Below, piece after piece: positions 1 to 5,655 of a stretch of 11,769 bases of DNA. The notes under the pieces were generated by a model. It was not told the DNA's origin. It saw only the letters and a list, made by a program, of their open reading frames with translations, and made no database searches. The position numbers were made by a program, and so were the translations under genes. Origin of the DNA: an uncultured Bacteroidota bacterium (GTDB lineage: Bacteria; Bacteroidota; Bacteroidia; 2-12-FULL-35-15); contig CAIRRW010000163.1 of NCBI GenBank assembly GCA_903881065.1, positions 1-11,769 of the forward strand, read 5' to 3'. The stretch's first letter is position 1. Every line of letters begins with the position of its first letter.

Positions 1-157
1 GTCAGTAAAATATGAAAATGTGTATTTGAATGTATATGAAAACGGTCTATCTTTATGGGAAGGGCTGGAAAAGTATTTTCAGTTTTACAATCATGTGAGA
101 ATACATCAATCTTTAGATTATCAAACGCCAAAACAGCGGTATGAATTAGCGGCCTAA
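1..157 (+). CDS. IS3-family transposase OrfB, C-terminal fragment (5' end outside window)
   Basis: This is the last 51 codons, read in frame from base 2 to the TAA at 155-157, of a DDE-type integrase-core transposase. The visible residues include WEGLEKYFQFYNHVRIHQSL, followed by DYQTPKQRYELAA and the stop. A 'Y(F)xFYNxxRxHQSLxYxTPxxxY' ending is the hallmark C-terminus of IS3-family OrfB (rve domain), just after the last catalytic Glu, which lies outside the window. It is the only convincing plus-strand coding segment, opposite to all the polysaccharide genes. A hairpin (164-200) follows the stop, and the IS right end probably lies near 260-288, where it interrupts a phosphoesterase gene. 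The IS subgroup cannot be assigned from this fragment. Confidence 0.88.
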   Translation, partial: SVKYENVYLNVYENGLSLWEGLEKYFQFYNHVRIHQSLDYQTPKQRYELAA

Positions 158-163
158 ATCGAG

Positions 164-200
164 AATAACTTTTTTTGGTGTTGAATACCAAAAAGTTATT
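164..200. repeat. Inverted repeat (hairpin) just after the transposase stop
   Basis: AATAAC-T7-GGT (164-179) pairs with ACC-A5-GTTATT (187-200) across a 7-base loop, with two unpaired T residues in one arm. It starts 7 bases after the transposase stop codon and lies inside the presumed IS. It could reduce read-through in either direction, but no T tract follows the stem on the plus strand, so a classical intrinsic terminator is uncertain. Confidence 0.45.
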
Positions 201-287
201 TCCCGCTTTGTCCGAGTAAAAAATAGCAGCGCATAAACATCTTAACTTGCTGCATTTATTGTCCGAAGAATGGGGAGTATCTTAATC
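200..287. mobile_element. Probable right end of the IS3-family element
   Basis: Between the transposase stop and the phosphoesterase fragment lies a non-coding stretch with two copies of TTGTCCGA (208-215 and 259-266). The second continues into GAATGGGGAGTATCTTA (about 266-284). A 'TTGTC...TGGGGAGTA' arrangement resembles the terminal inverted repeats of IS3-family elements. Phosphoesterase homology stops at about 287 (Gly-Gly-Lys), which fits a junction at about 282-288. The left end and the target duplication are outside the window, so the exact border cannot be set. The expected terminal CA dinucleotide is not evident. Confidence 0.5.
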
Positions 288-697
288 TTCCCACCATCAA
301 TGGCCATTTGCTCTTGATAATAACTATGGGCTAAATCAGGAGAAATTATGTTAGATGGAATATATTTGTCTATATTATAAAGTTTGTTTGGAACCTTAAT
401 AATTGTCTCATCTGCTTTCTTGATAGGCAGGTAGGGATATGGAGCACCTGTAATTGAAACTTGAGTAATTGCAGATTTGTTTGCAGACGAAATTCCATTG
501 GCTCCAGGGAATTGTCCGTAAAGGTTATCAAAACTATGGTTTTCCAAATAAATAACCACAACGTGATTTACTTTATTATTAGTCACTAACTCGTTTTTTG
601 AAGAAGAAATCAAATTTAGGTAGTCGCAGCTTACAACCAATAAACTTAACATTGCTAGCGTTACCAGGTAATATTTTGGCGAAAGTAATCCAATCAT
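242..697 (-). pseudogene. Truncated phosphoesterase-family (AcpA/phospholipase C-like) lipoprotein, interrupted by IS
   Basis: The ORF is 151 codons with an ATG at 697. It begins with a lipoprotein signal: a hydrophobic stretch (about residues 9-22) and lipobox VVSC with Cys24, predicting export and lipid anchoring. Residues 45-69 (HVVVIYLENHSFDNLYGQFP and following) match the N-terminus of the phosphoesterase superfamily that includes acid phosphatase AcpA and phospholipase C. Glu52-Asn53 correspond to the metal-binding Glu-Asn pair known from AcpA. Residues 123-137 (AHSYYQEQMAIDGGK) also follow the family. After Lys137 the sequence stops resembling it, and the final 14 residues (IKILPILRTINAAS) appear to be read from IS end DNA. 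Family members are usually about three times longer, so the nucleophile region and the C-terminal Asp pair are missing. It is almost certainly inactive. Confidence 0.82.
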
Positions 698-937
698 CTA
701 ATTGTATTTTTAAAAATGAATAATCATAATATATCGTATTGAAAATAATTAACTCAATTTTTTTTAACGCATTTTCGCAGATTCGTTTTTAATTTTGAAA
801 TTTCATGCAGCCATAGCTAATAATGCATTGATTTTCTTTGATTTATCGGCAAGGATATGCTTTCTATCATAATACCTATTGAACAGTCAACAATAAGCCG
901 GATAAAGGAAATCTTTACTCTGCTTATTTTCTAGGGT
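698..937. other. Intergenic region between the sugar-phosphate transferase and the truncated phosphoesterase
   Basis: This is 240 bases of AT-rich DNA with no full gene. On the minus strand, 886-803 encodes an open stretch of 27 codons (…NRYYDRKHILADKSKKINAL… to a TGA at 805-803) that is preceded by an in-frame stop and lacks an obvious start. It may be the tail of a decayed gene. I see no clear promoter or terminator here. Confidence 0.35.
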
Positions 938-2362
938 CTATAGTATTACTTCCAGTTTCTTCTTTCGCATAGGTTCAGCCATGGTTTTTTCTGCAATATT
1001 TTTATAACTATTCAGGTTAAAGATGGAATTCCAAATAATGTTAATATCTGACCATAGATTCCAGTTTTCGATGTATTCGCGGTCATATTTTATCCTCTTT
1101 TCCATCATCCAAATTTCTTTAGTTTCACCGCAATATCCATTTATTTGTGCCCATCCGGTAATTCCTGGTTTAACAATATGACGGAACTTGTAATTTTTGA
1201 TCATTCTGGAAAAATGAGATGTGTGTCTTAGCATGTGTGGTCTCGGACCTACTACAGACATTTGGCCTAAAAATACATTGAGGAATTGAGGTAATTCATC
1301 CAGATATGTTTTCCGAAGGAACTCGCCAACGCCGGTAATCCTATGATCATTAGTAGATGCTTGCTTGCTGTGAGCCGTATTATTAACATACATGCTTCTG
1401 AATTTTATAATATGGTAGGTCTTATTTTTTCTCCCTGTGCGCTTCTGGACAAAGAATATTGGCCCCCTTGAATTGATTTTAATAAGAATTGCAATTATCG
1501 GGAATAACCATGAAAATATAAAGATAATGGCTAGAGAAGAAAAAATTAAATCGAAAAACCGCTTCAAAACACAGTTCTCCAGATCATCCAGAGGTATTTT
1601 ATGTGGATTGATCAGAACAAGTTCCCCGATACGTATCAGATCAGAGTCAAAAGGAAGATTGCTTTGATTTTCAGGAAGAAAAAGAATACGCACCCCTAAA
1701 TCACTACAGAGATATAGATAATCCTTAGCATTATTTTCTTCCTGGAATAAGTTGAATGGAACAATTACTAAATTGATATGATAGTGTTTGATCAGGCTAA
1801 GAAGCTGTTCTGGTGTACCCAAAACATCCTGATGCTCTATGTGATTGTCAGCATATCCAATAAAATGATAACCCATTGTTGGATTGTCAGAAATAATCCT
1901 TTCCAGTGAGCTTGTTTGCTCATTTTTATCAATAATAAGTATCCTGTTGGTATTATACCCTTTTTTTCGTTTATATTTAAATGTGAAGTGAAGTAATTGA
2001 TAAAAAGAGATCTGTCCGAGATAAAAAATCGCAGTGCATTCCAGGAAGAAAACTAACGAGTGTTGGTGTGGAATTTCCAGTAAATCCACAACTGATAGAG
2101 TTACTAGGAACATTAAGGTTTTTAAAGTAATTCTTTTAATCCGTTTCTTGTAATTATCTCTATAAAAGAATCTAGTTGTGGAAAGTAAGAATGAACTAAA
2201 GAACCATGATATATTCCCCATTAATAGATATGTACTAACATATGGCCTAAGTTTGGGATCGATGTCAACCTGGATAGCGGATAAAAAAAAGATGGAGTAG
2301 TTTAAGATCAACAGATCAAAAAACAGATTAATAGATTTAATTTTATCTTTTGGCATATACAT
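938..2362 (-). CDS. Polyprenyl-phosphate sugar-1-phosphate transferase (WcaJ/undecaprenyl-phosphate glucose phosphotransferase type)
   Basis: This inner-membrane enzyme would transfer a sugar-1-phosphate (often glucose or galactose from the UDP-sugar) to undecaprenyl phosphate, the first step of repeat-unit assembly. The 474-residue length fits the large WcaJ-type class. Hydrophobic segments lie at about 10-31, 43-60, 83-95 and 103-124. A Rossmann-like middle domain follows (about 138-230; ILIIDKNE, HFIGYADN). The catalytic bacterial sugar transferase domain starts at about 265 (KRFFDLIFSSLAIIF), with a membrane-inserted helix (273-295), KFRSMY (320-325), the Asp-Glu pair in LDELPQ (D355, E356), SVVGPRP (369-375) and KPGITGWAQINGY (398-410). 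All expected motifs are intact. The start at 2362 is an ATG with a second ATG two codons later and no strong RBS. The gene is separated from the main operon by 629 bases and appears to have its own promoter (2543-2550). The sugar donated cannot be read from sequence. Confidence 0.95.
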   Translation of the reverse strand: MYMPKDKIKSINLFFDLLILNYSIFFLSAIQVDIDPKLRPYVSTYLLMGNISWFFSSFLLSTTRFFYRDNYKKRIKRITLKTLMFLVTLSVVDLLEIPHQHSLVFFLECTAIFYLGQISFYQLLHFTFKYKRKKGYNTNRILIIDKNEQTSSLERIISDNPTMGYHFIGYADNHIEHQDVLGTPEQLLSLIKHYHINLVIVPFNLFQEENNAKDYLYLCSDLGVRILFLPENQSNLPFDSDLIRIGELVLINPHKIPLDDLENCVLKRFFDLIFSSLAIIFIFSWLFPIIAILIKINSRGPIFFVQKRTGRKNKTYHIIKFRSMYVNNTAHSKQASTNDHRITGVGEFLRKTYLDELPQFLNVFLGQMSVVGPRPHMLRHTSHFSRMIKNYKFRHIVKPGITGWAQINGYCGETKEIWMMEKRIKYDREYIENWNLWSDINIIWNSIFNLNSYKNIAEKTMAEPMRKKKLEVIL

Positions 2363-2529
2363 TTCTATTAACTTAGGAACAATTATAAGGTTTTATTTTG
2401 CAAAAACACAGAATTAAATGCGCTTATTTGTCTGGCAATCAGTATGTATAAGTTATAAGTCTTTCTTTTTGAGCCTATCATACTATTCAGCGAATATTTT
2501 GAATCAGTTCTAATAAATAATGTTAGTTA

Positions 2530-2546
2530 TTTGTAGTTTCTACAAA
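2530..2546. repeat. Perfect dyad TTTGTAG-TTT-CTACAAA overlapping the candidate promoter
   Basis: Seven-base arms (2530-2536 and 2540-2546) flank a 3-base centre. The dyad covers the TTTG of the -7 element and the expected transcription start. It could be an operator half-site pair or the first hairpin of the transcript. No regulator is encoded in the window to pair with it. Confidence 0.45.
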
Positions 2547-2550
2547 GGTA
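2543..2550 (-). promoter_or_regulatory. Candidate Bacteroidota -7 element (TACCTTTG) for the sugar-phosphate transferase gene
   Basis: On the minus strand the octamer TACCTTTG matches the Bacteroidota -7 consensus TAnnTTTG exactly. At the expected distance upstream (about 2572-2580) only a weak -33 match is seen (TTTAGTC instead of a clear TTTG). Transcription would begin near 2536-2538, giving a leader of about 175 bases before the ATG at 2362. Position in the only long gap and orientation towards an isolated gene support the call. The poor -33 box limits it. Confidence 0.45.
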
Positions 2551-2685
2551 TAAAAAATTTATCATAATTAAGACTAAATAAAAATAATATTTTACGATGT
2601 AAAAAACAAATCTTGAATTCGGTAAAAAATGCTCGTTTGTAAATATATTAATCTTGTATGTAAAATAAATATTTCCAGAGATCAA

Positions 2686-2718
2686 GTTCTATTCGTACAA
2701 TACGATAAGCAATAGAAC
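2686..2718. repeat. Bulged inverted repeat upstream of the candidate promoter
   Basis: GTTCTATT (2686-2693) pairs with AATAGAAC (2711-2718). Inside it, CGTA (2694-2697) pairs with TACG (2701-2704) across CAA, leaving a 6-base bulge (2705-2710). That gives 12 base pairs in total. It lies about 140 bases upstream of the -7 element on the minus strand. Its role is unknown and it may be chance in AT-rich DNA. Confidence 0.35.
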
Positions 2719-2830
2719 AGATATCATGTCGTATTTTGCATTTTAGTTTCATGGATCCGTCCAGCGGATTGCATGGGATAAAAATTAGCATGTGTCAGTC
2801 AATTGACCAAGTAGAGACCCTAACCTGAAG

Positions 2831-2852
2831 AAACTGTACATTCAGTTTTTTT
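2831..2852 (+). terminator. Short hairpin with T run, possible weak plus-strand terminator
   Basis: AAACTG (2831-2836) and CAGTTT (2843-2848) enclose TACATT. A run of seven T (2846-2852) overlaps the second arm and continues past it. The stem can extend a few wobble pairs. No plus-strand gene lies upstream, so it may only block antisense transcription or be fortuitous. Confidence 0.3.
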
Positions 2853-2864
2853 CAATTTAAGACA

Positions 2865-2910
2865 AATAAAAATCCTATAGATCAACAATATATTGTTGAT
2901 CTATAGGATT
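2865..2910 (-). terminator. 40-bp perfect palindrome, likely terminator of the polysaccharide operon
   Basis: Bases 2871-2890 (AATCCTATAGATCAACAATA) are followed at once by their exact reverse complement (2891-2910). As RNA this would form a stem of about 18 base pairs with a minimal loop. In the minus direction the stem runs into TTTTTATTTG-like sequence (2872-2862), as expected for an intrinsic terminator. It starts 82 bases after the stop codon (2992) of the last gene of the main gene run. The arms are AT-rich rather than GC-rich, so strength is uncertain. Confidence 0.7.
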
Positions 2911-2991
2911 AAAATTATATTTAGGATCGACTAAATACTTACTTAAATGGAATTCCTAACCCGACCAGGACAAGAAGGCGAAGCAAAATAT

Positions 2992-3849
2992 TTATTTAAT
3001 ATTTGCCTCAATCAATTCTTTCGTTTCCTGCATATGACTCTTTGATGATGCGCCAAATAAAACAGATTCAATTTTGGGAAATTTACCTATATATTCAATT
3101 GCGTCTTTGGGGTGCAGTGCTCCGGCTGCAAGAACTTGCATTGCAATTGGTCTAAATTGTTTTTCATTCAGATATTTCTGGTAAATCTCAATGCCTCCGC
3201 TCATACGGAAACCAATCTTATTTATCGAACTGCAAATAATCGGGTTTTCAATCCCAATTGAGTTTAAGGCATCTAATAGCAAAGGCATATTCATTGTTAT
3301 ATAACCAGGTTCAGCCGAATATTTTTTTCGAATATAGGAATCATAGTGGCTGAATACTTCGTACATTTTGAGACCCAGAATCATATCGACTAAAACATTT
3401 TGAATGAAAATAACCGGAGTATTTAGCCCTTTAAACATTTTCATTTCTGCATCGATAAGTAACTCCATAAGTCCAATAAAATCCTTACTTAAGAATGCGA
3501 TCCCTCCCTTGGCGAATGCACCCAATAAATTGCCAGGTACGTATTGTTTAATCGTACCCACTATCCCTAATTCGGTAAAAGCATTTGCATATTTATGAGC
3601 ATAAGGCATGCAAGGATAAATGTTAAAGTCCCAATATCGTTGTTTATTGGCCCGCATGTGATCACAGATGTTGGCAATCCTGTCGTGAGTAGTACACATA
3701 AAAGTATTTATTCCCAAATTAATGGCTGTATCTATCACTTTAATAATGGCTGCATCTTCTTTAAACTGGATCGACTGTGCCCGGGCTTTTTCATCCGAAG
3801 CATGGTTAACTGCAAAAAACTGATTGTCTCCAAGGATTACTTTGTCCAT
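2992..3849 (-). CDS. Conserved protein of unknown function, aldo/keto-reductase-like TIM barrel
   Basis: This 285-residue soluble protein has no signal peptide. It starts with ILGDNQFFAVNH (5-16) and has an early strand-helix motif AINLGINTFMCTTHD (42-56) that parallels the aldo/keto-reductase motif 'A.xxGINffDTAxxYG'. It ends with VLAAGALHP (239-247) and VLFGASSKSHMQET (263-276), like the phosphate/cofactor-binding end of that barrel. At the positions where aldo/keto reductases carry catalytic Asp and Tyr it appears to have Met/Cys and Asp/Arg, so normal reductase chemistry is doubtful. Relatives of this protein occur, as far as I recall, in polysaccharide clusters near Gfo/Idh/MocA oxidoreductases. 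Here it begins 4 bases after such a gene, which suggests a shared sugar-modifying step. It is the last gene before the terminator. The fold assignment is an inference and the function is unknown. Confidence 0.8.
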   Translation of the reverse strand: MDKVILGDNQFFAVNHASDEKARAQSIQFKEDAAIIKVIDTAINLGINTFMCTTHDRIANICDHMRANKQRYWDFNIYPCMPYAHKYANAFTELGIVGTIKQYVPGNLLGAFAKGGIAFLSKDFIGLMELLIDAEMKMFKGLNTPVIFIQNVLVDMILGLKMYEVFSHYDSYIRKKYSAEPGYITMNMPLLLDALNSIGIENPIICSSINKIGFRMSGGIEIYQKYLNEKQFRPIAMQVLAAGALHPKDAIEYIGKFPKIESVLFGASSKSHMQETKELIEANIK

Positions 3850-3853
3850 AGTA

Positions 3854-4870
3854 TTAATTTTTTTTAGCGTTTGCTAAAATCATTTCTATTACTTTGTCAG
3901 TATAATGACCCTGTTCAAAAGAATTGACTATAGCCTGTTTCCCATTCTTAATACAATCAATAAAATAGTCAATTTGTGCACTGTATTCTTCACCGCGCAA
4001 ATAATAATTTACTGGAATAGCAAATTCGGTAATATATTTAATAGTCCAGCCTTTTTCTAAGCCCTCTTTTTTATTCGGCTCCTTAAGATATATTTTTATC
4101 TCTGTTGCGTCGCAGATAATTTTGCCATTTTTACCATGAACGATAATTGAAGTAGACATCTTCCTGTAGGTTTCGTCGCTCCAGTTCACAGAAATTGTGC
4201 CGCTTAATCCGCTATTTAAAGTTAGTGTGGAATAAACAGCGTCTTCAACCCCTTTCGAGTAGATACTTTTTAACTGCGAACCGCTTACTTTCATTGGGCG
4301 GCCTATAATTTCCTGAATAAGGTTTAATACATGCGATGCATAATCATACAAACATCCTCCACCCTCCTCGGGTTTAGAACGCCAGGAAATCCCCTTTTCT
4401 TTTGTTACCACAGGACCATAAGCTTCGCCTGTGAAATGAACTAATTCACCAATAATGCCCTGCTGAAGCAGGCGTTTTAGCTCACGGAATGTTCCAATAA
4501 AATGATTGTGATAACCAATTTGATTTACAACTGATTTATTGTTAGAAATCTTTATAAGCTCTTCACTCTCCTTTGGTATCAAACTAAATGGTTTTTCACA
4601 AAACACATGCAGATTCTTTTCAAGGGCGTATTTAACCATCGGAAAATGAAAACGAGTGGGGGTAGATATTATCACAAATTCCAGCTTCTCTTTTTGTATT
4701 AAATCCTGATAATCAACATAGGTTAAAATGGAACTGAATTTTTTAAACGCATCAAGCACCAGTGATGAAGTGTCGCAAACAGCAACCATTTCTACATCGG
4801 GATGGGCGTTAACGATTGCACAGTGAGAGAGACCCATTTTACCGAGCCCAATTACGGCACCTTTAATCAT
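3854..4870 (-). CDS. Gfo/Idh/MocA-family NAD(P)-dependent oxidoreductase
   Basis: The 338 residues match the usual family length. The N-terminal Rossmann domain carries GLGKMG (8-13). The hallmark Glu-Lys-Pro lies at 92-94 (VFCEKPFSL), where the Lys contributes to catalysis and nicotinamide binding. The C-terminal alpha/beta domain includes EGGGCLYDYASHVLNL (169-184), whose Asp176 and His180 fit the family's catalytic D…H pattern. Such enzymes oxidise or reduce sugars, for example at C3 of nucleotide sugars or inositols, and are common in polysaccharide clusters. The ATG at 4870 overlaps the stop of the upstream WecG/TagA gene by 8 bases (ATGATTAA), and the barrel-protein gene begins 4 bases after its stop. 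These three genes therefore look translationally linked. The substrate cannot be told from sequence. Confidence 0.93.
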   Translation of the reverse strand: MIKGAVIGLGKMGLSHCAIVNAHPDVEMVAVCDTSSLVLDAFKKFSSILTYVDYQDLIQKEKLEFVIISTPTRFHFPMVKYALEKNLHVFCEKPFSLIPKESEELIKISNNKSVVNQIGYHNHFIGTFRELKRLLQQGIIGELVHFTGEAYGPVVTKEKGISWRSKPEEGGGCLYDYASHVLNLIQEIIGRPMKVSGSQLKSIYSKGVEDAVYSTLTLNSGLSGTISVNWSDETYRKMSTSIIVHGKNGKIICDATEIKIYLKEPNKKEGLEKGWTIKYITEFAIPVNYYLRGEEYSAQIDYFIDCIKNGKQAIVNSFEQGHYTDKVIEMILANAKKN

Positions 4871-5597
4871 ATTTTTTAATTTTTAAGAATATAAGAATGA
4901 TGTGCCAGAAGAACAGCAGCTGATTACCAATGTTTCTGCGAAATATTTCTGGTCTTAGAATAATCCGGATTAGCCAACCTAATCTTAAGGAAAACCATAT
5001 AGGATGAATTGATTTTTGGTTTCTTGCGTACCAATCAAATACATTGCCAATGCAAACAGCTAAACCACAATTGACTCTTTTGCGGTGCTCTATGGCCCAT
5101 TTTTCCTGCTTGGGACAAGACATACCCACAAATAGAATATCGGGATTAAAGGCGTTAATACTTTCGATTATTGATTTATTGTCTTGTTTAGAAAACTCCG
5201 GCTTAAATGGAGGTGAAAAGGTTTCTATTCTGATATTTGGGTATTCATTTTTTGCTCTGTCTTTTATTTTCTGCAAAGTGCTTTCTGATGAACCCAGAAA
5301 AAACGCCTTCCCATGTTGCTCATTTAAACGATGAATAAAATGATCAAATACATCAGGGCCTTGATTGCGCTTTATATTTTTACCTTGAAGCAACAATGAC
5401 GCAAAGGAAAAATATACTCCATCCAAAACCAGGTAATCTGAAGCTTTTAATGCCCTTTCAAATTCTTCATCTTTAGTTGATACCCCATAAGAATTGGGAC
5501 TAATTGTATTAAGAACTTTGCAACTTTTCCCATGTATTGGAATAACATTCAAATCATCTGAAAAGACTGTAAAGCCGATGGTTTTAATTGTATTCAA
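4863..5597 (-). CDS. WecG/TagA/CpsF-family (GT26) glycosyltransferase, TTG start
   Basis: This 244-residue glycosyltransferase is of the family that adds ManNAc, ManNAcA or related sugars to lipid-linked intermediates. The core follows the family pattern: SPNSYGVS (33-40), the Asp of YLVLDGVYFS (55-64; D59 sits where TagA has its catalytic Asp), KAFFLGSSEST (97-107), ILFVGMSCPKQEKW (154-167) and an IGNVFDWYA segment (183-191). A basic, hydrophobic tail (about 203-242) matches the membrane-associating C-terminal appendage. The family normally acts second, just after the initiating transferase. No ATG is available in frame: an in-frame TGA lies at 5627-5625 and the only plausible start is TTG at 5597 (with ATT codons at 5624 and 5603 as unlikely alternatives). 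No clear RBS is visible. It overlaps the next gene by 8 bases and lies 58 bases after the GT4 gene. Confidence 0.9.
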   Translation of the reverse strand: MNTIKTIGFTVFSDDLNVIPIHGKSCKVLNTISPNSYGVSTKDEEFERALKASDYLVLDGVYFSFASLLLQGKNIKRNQGPDVFDHFIHRLNEQHGKAFFLGSSESTLQKIKDRAKNEYPNIRIETFSPPFKPEFSKQDNKSIIESINAFNPDILFVGMSCPKQEKWAIEHRKRVNCGLAVCIGNVFDWYARNQKSIHPIWFSLRLGWLIRIILRPEIFRRNIGNQLLFFWHIILIFLKIKKYD

Positions 5598-5655
5598 AGT
5601 AATGACGGGGTATTTGGCTGTAATTCAAATCGAATGTACTCTTTTAACATGACCG

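Larger units (their letters stand above)
2363..2991. other. 629-base regulatory intergenic region
   Basis: There is no convincing protein gene here. Reading in the direction of transcription (minus), it holds the 40-bp palindromic terminator of the main operon (2910-2871), a short hairpin with a plus-strand T run (2831-2852), a bulged inverted repeat (2686-2718), a TAnnTTTG promoter element inside a dyad (2550-2530), and a leader of roughly 175 bases before the sugar-phosphate transferase. The leader contains a 32-codon ORF of doubtful significance (2481-2383). The region is very AT-rich. Confidence 0.6.

Noticed and set aside
370..561. Second minus-strand frame inside the truncated phosphoesterase gene
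   Set aside because: It is a frame-shifted shadow of the phosphoesterase coding sequence.
1437..1667. Plus-strand ORF of 76 codons opposite the sugar-phosphate transferase
   Set aside because: It lies wholly antisense to a strongly conserved gene, shows no recognisable motif and has low-complexity composition.
2798..2807. 10-base palindrome GTCAATTGAC as an operator
   Set aside because: Too short to stand out in a region this AT-rich, with no promoter nearby.
3404..3867. Plus-strand ORFs opposite the barrel protein gene
   Set aside because: They are antisense shadows of a well-supported coding sequence, without motifs or upstream signals.
5044..5334. Plus-strand ORF of 96 codons opposite the WecG/TagA gene
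   Set aside because: The opposite strand carries clear GT26 motifs over the same bases, while this frame has none.
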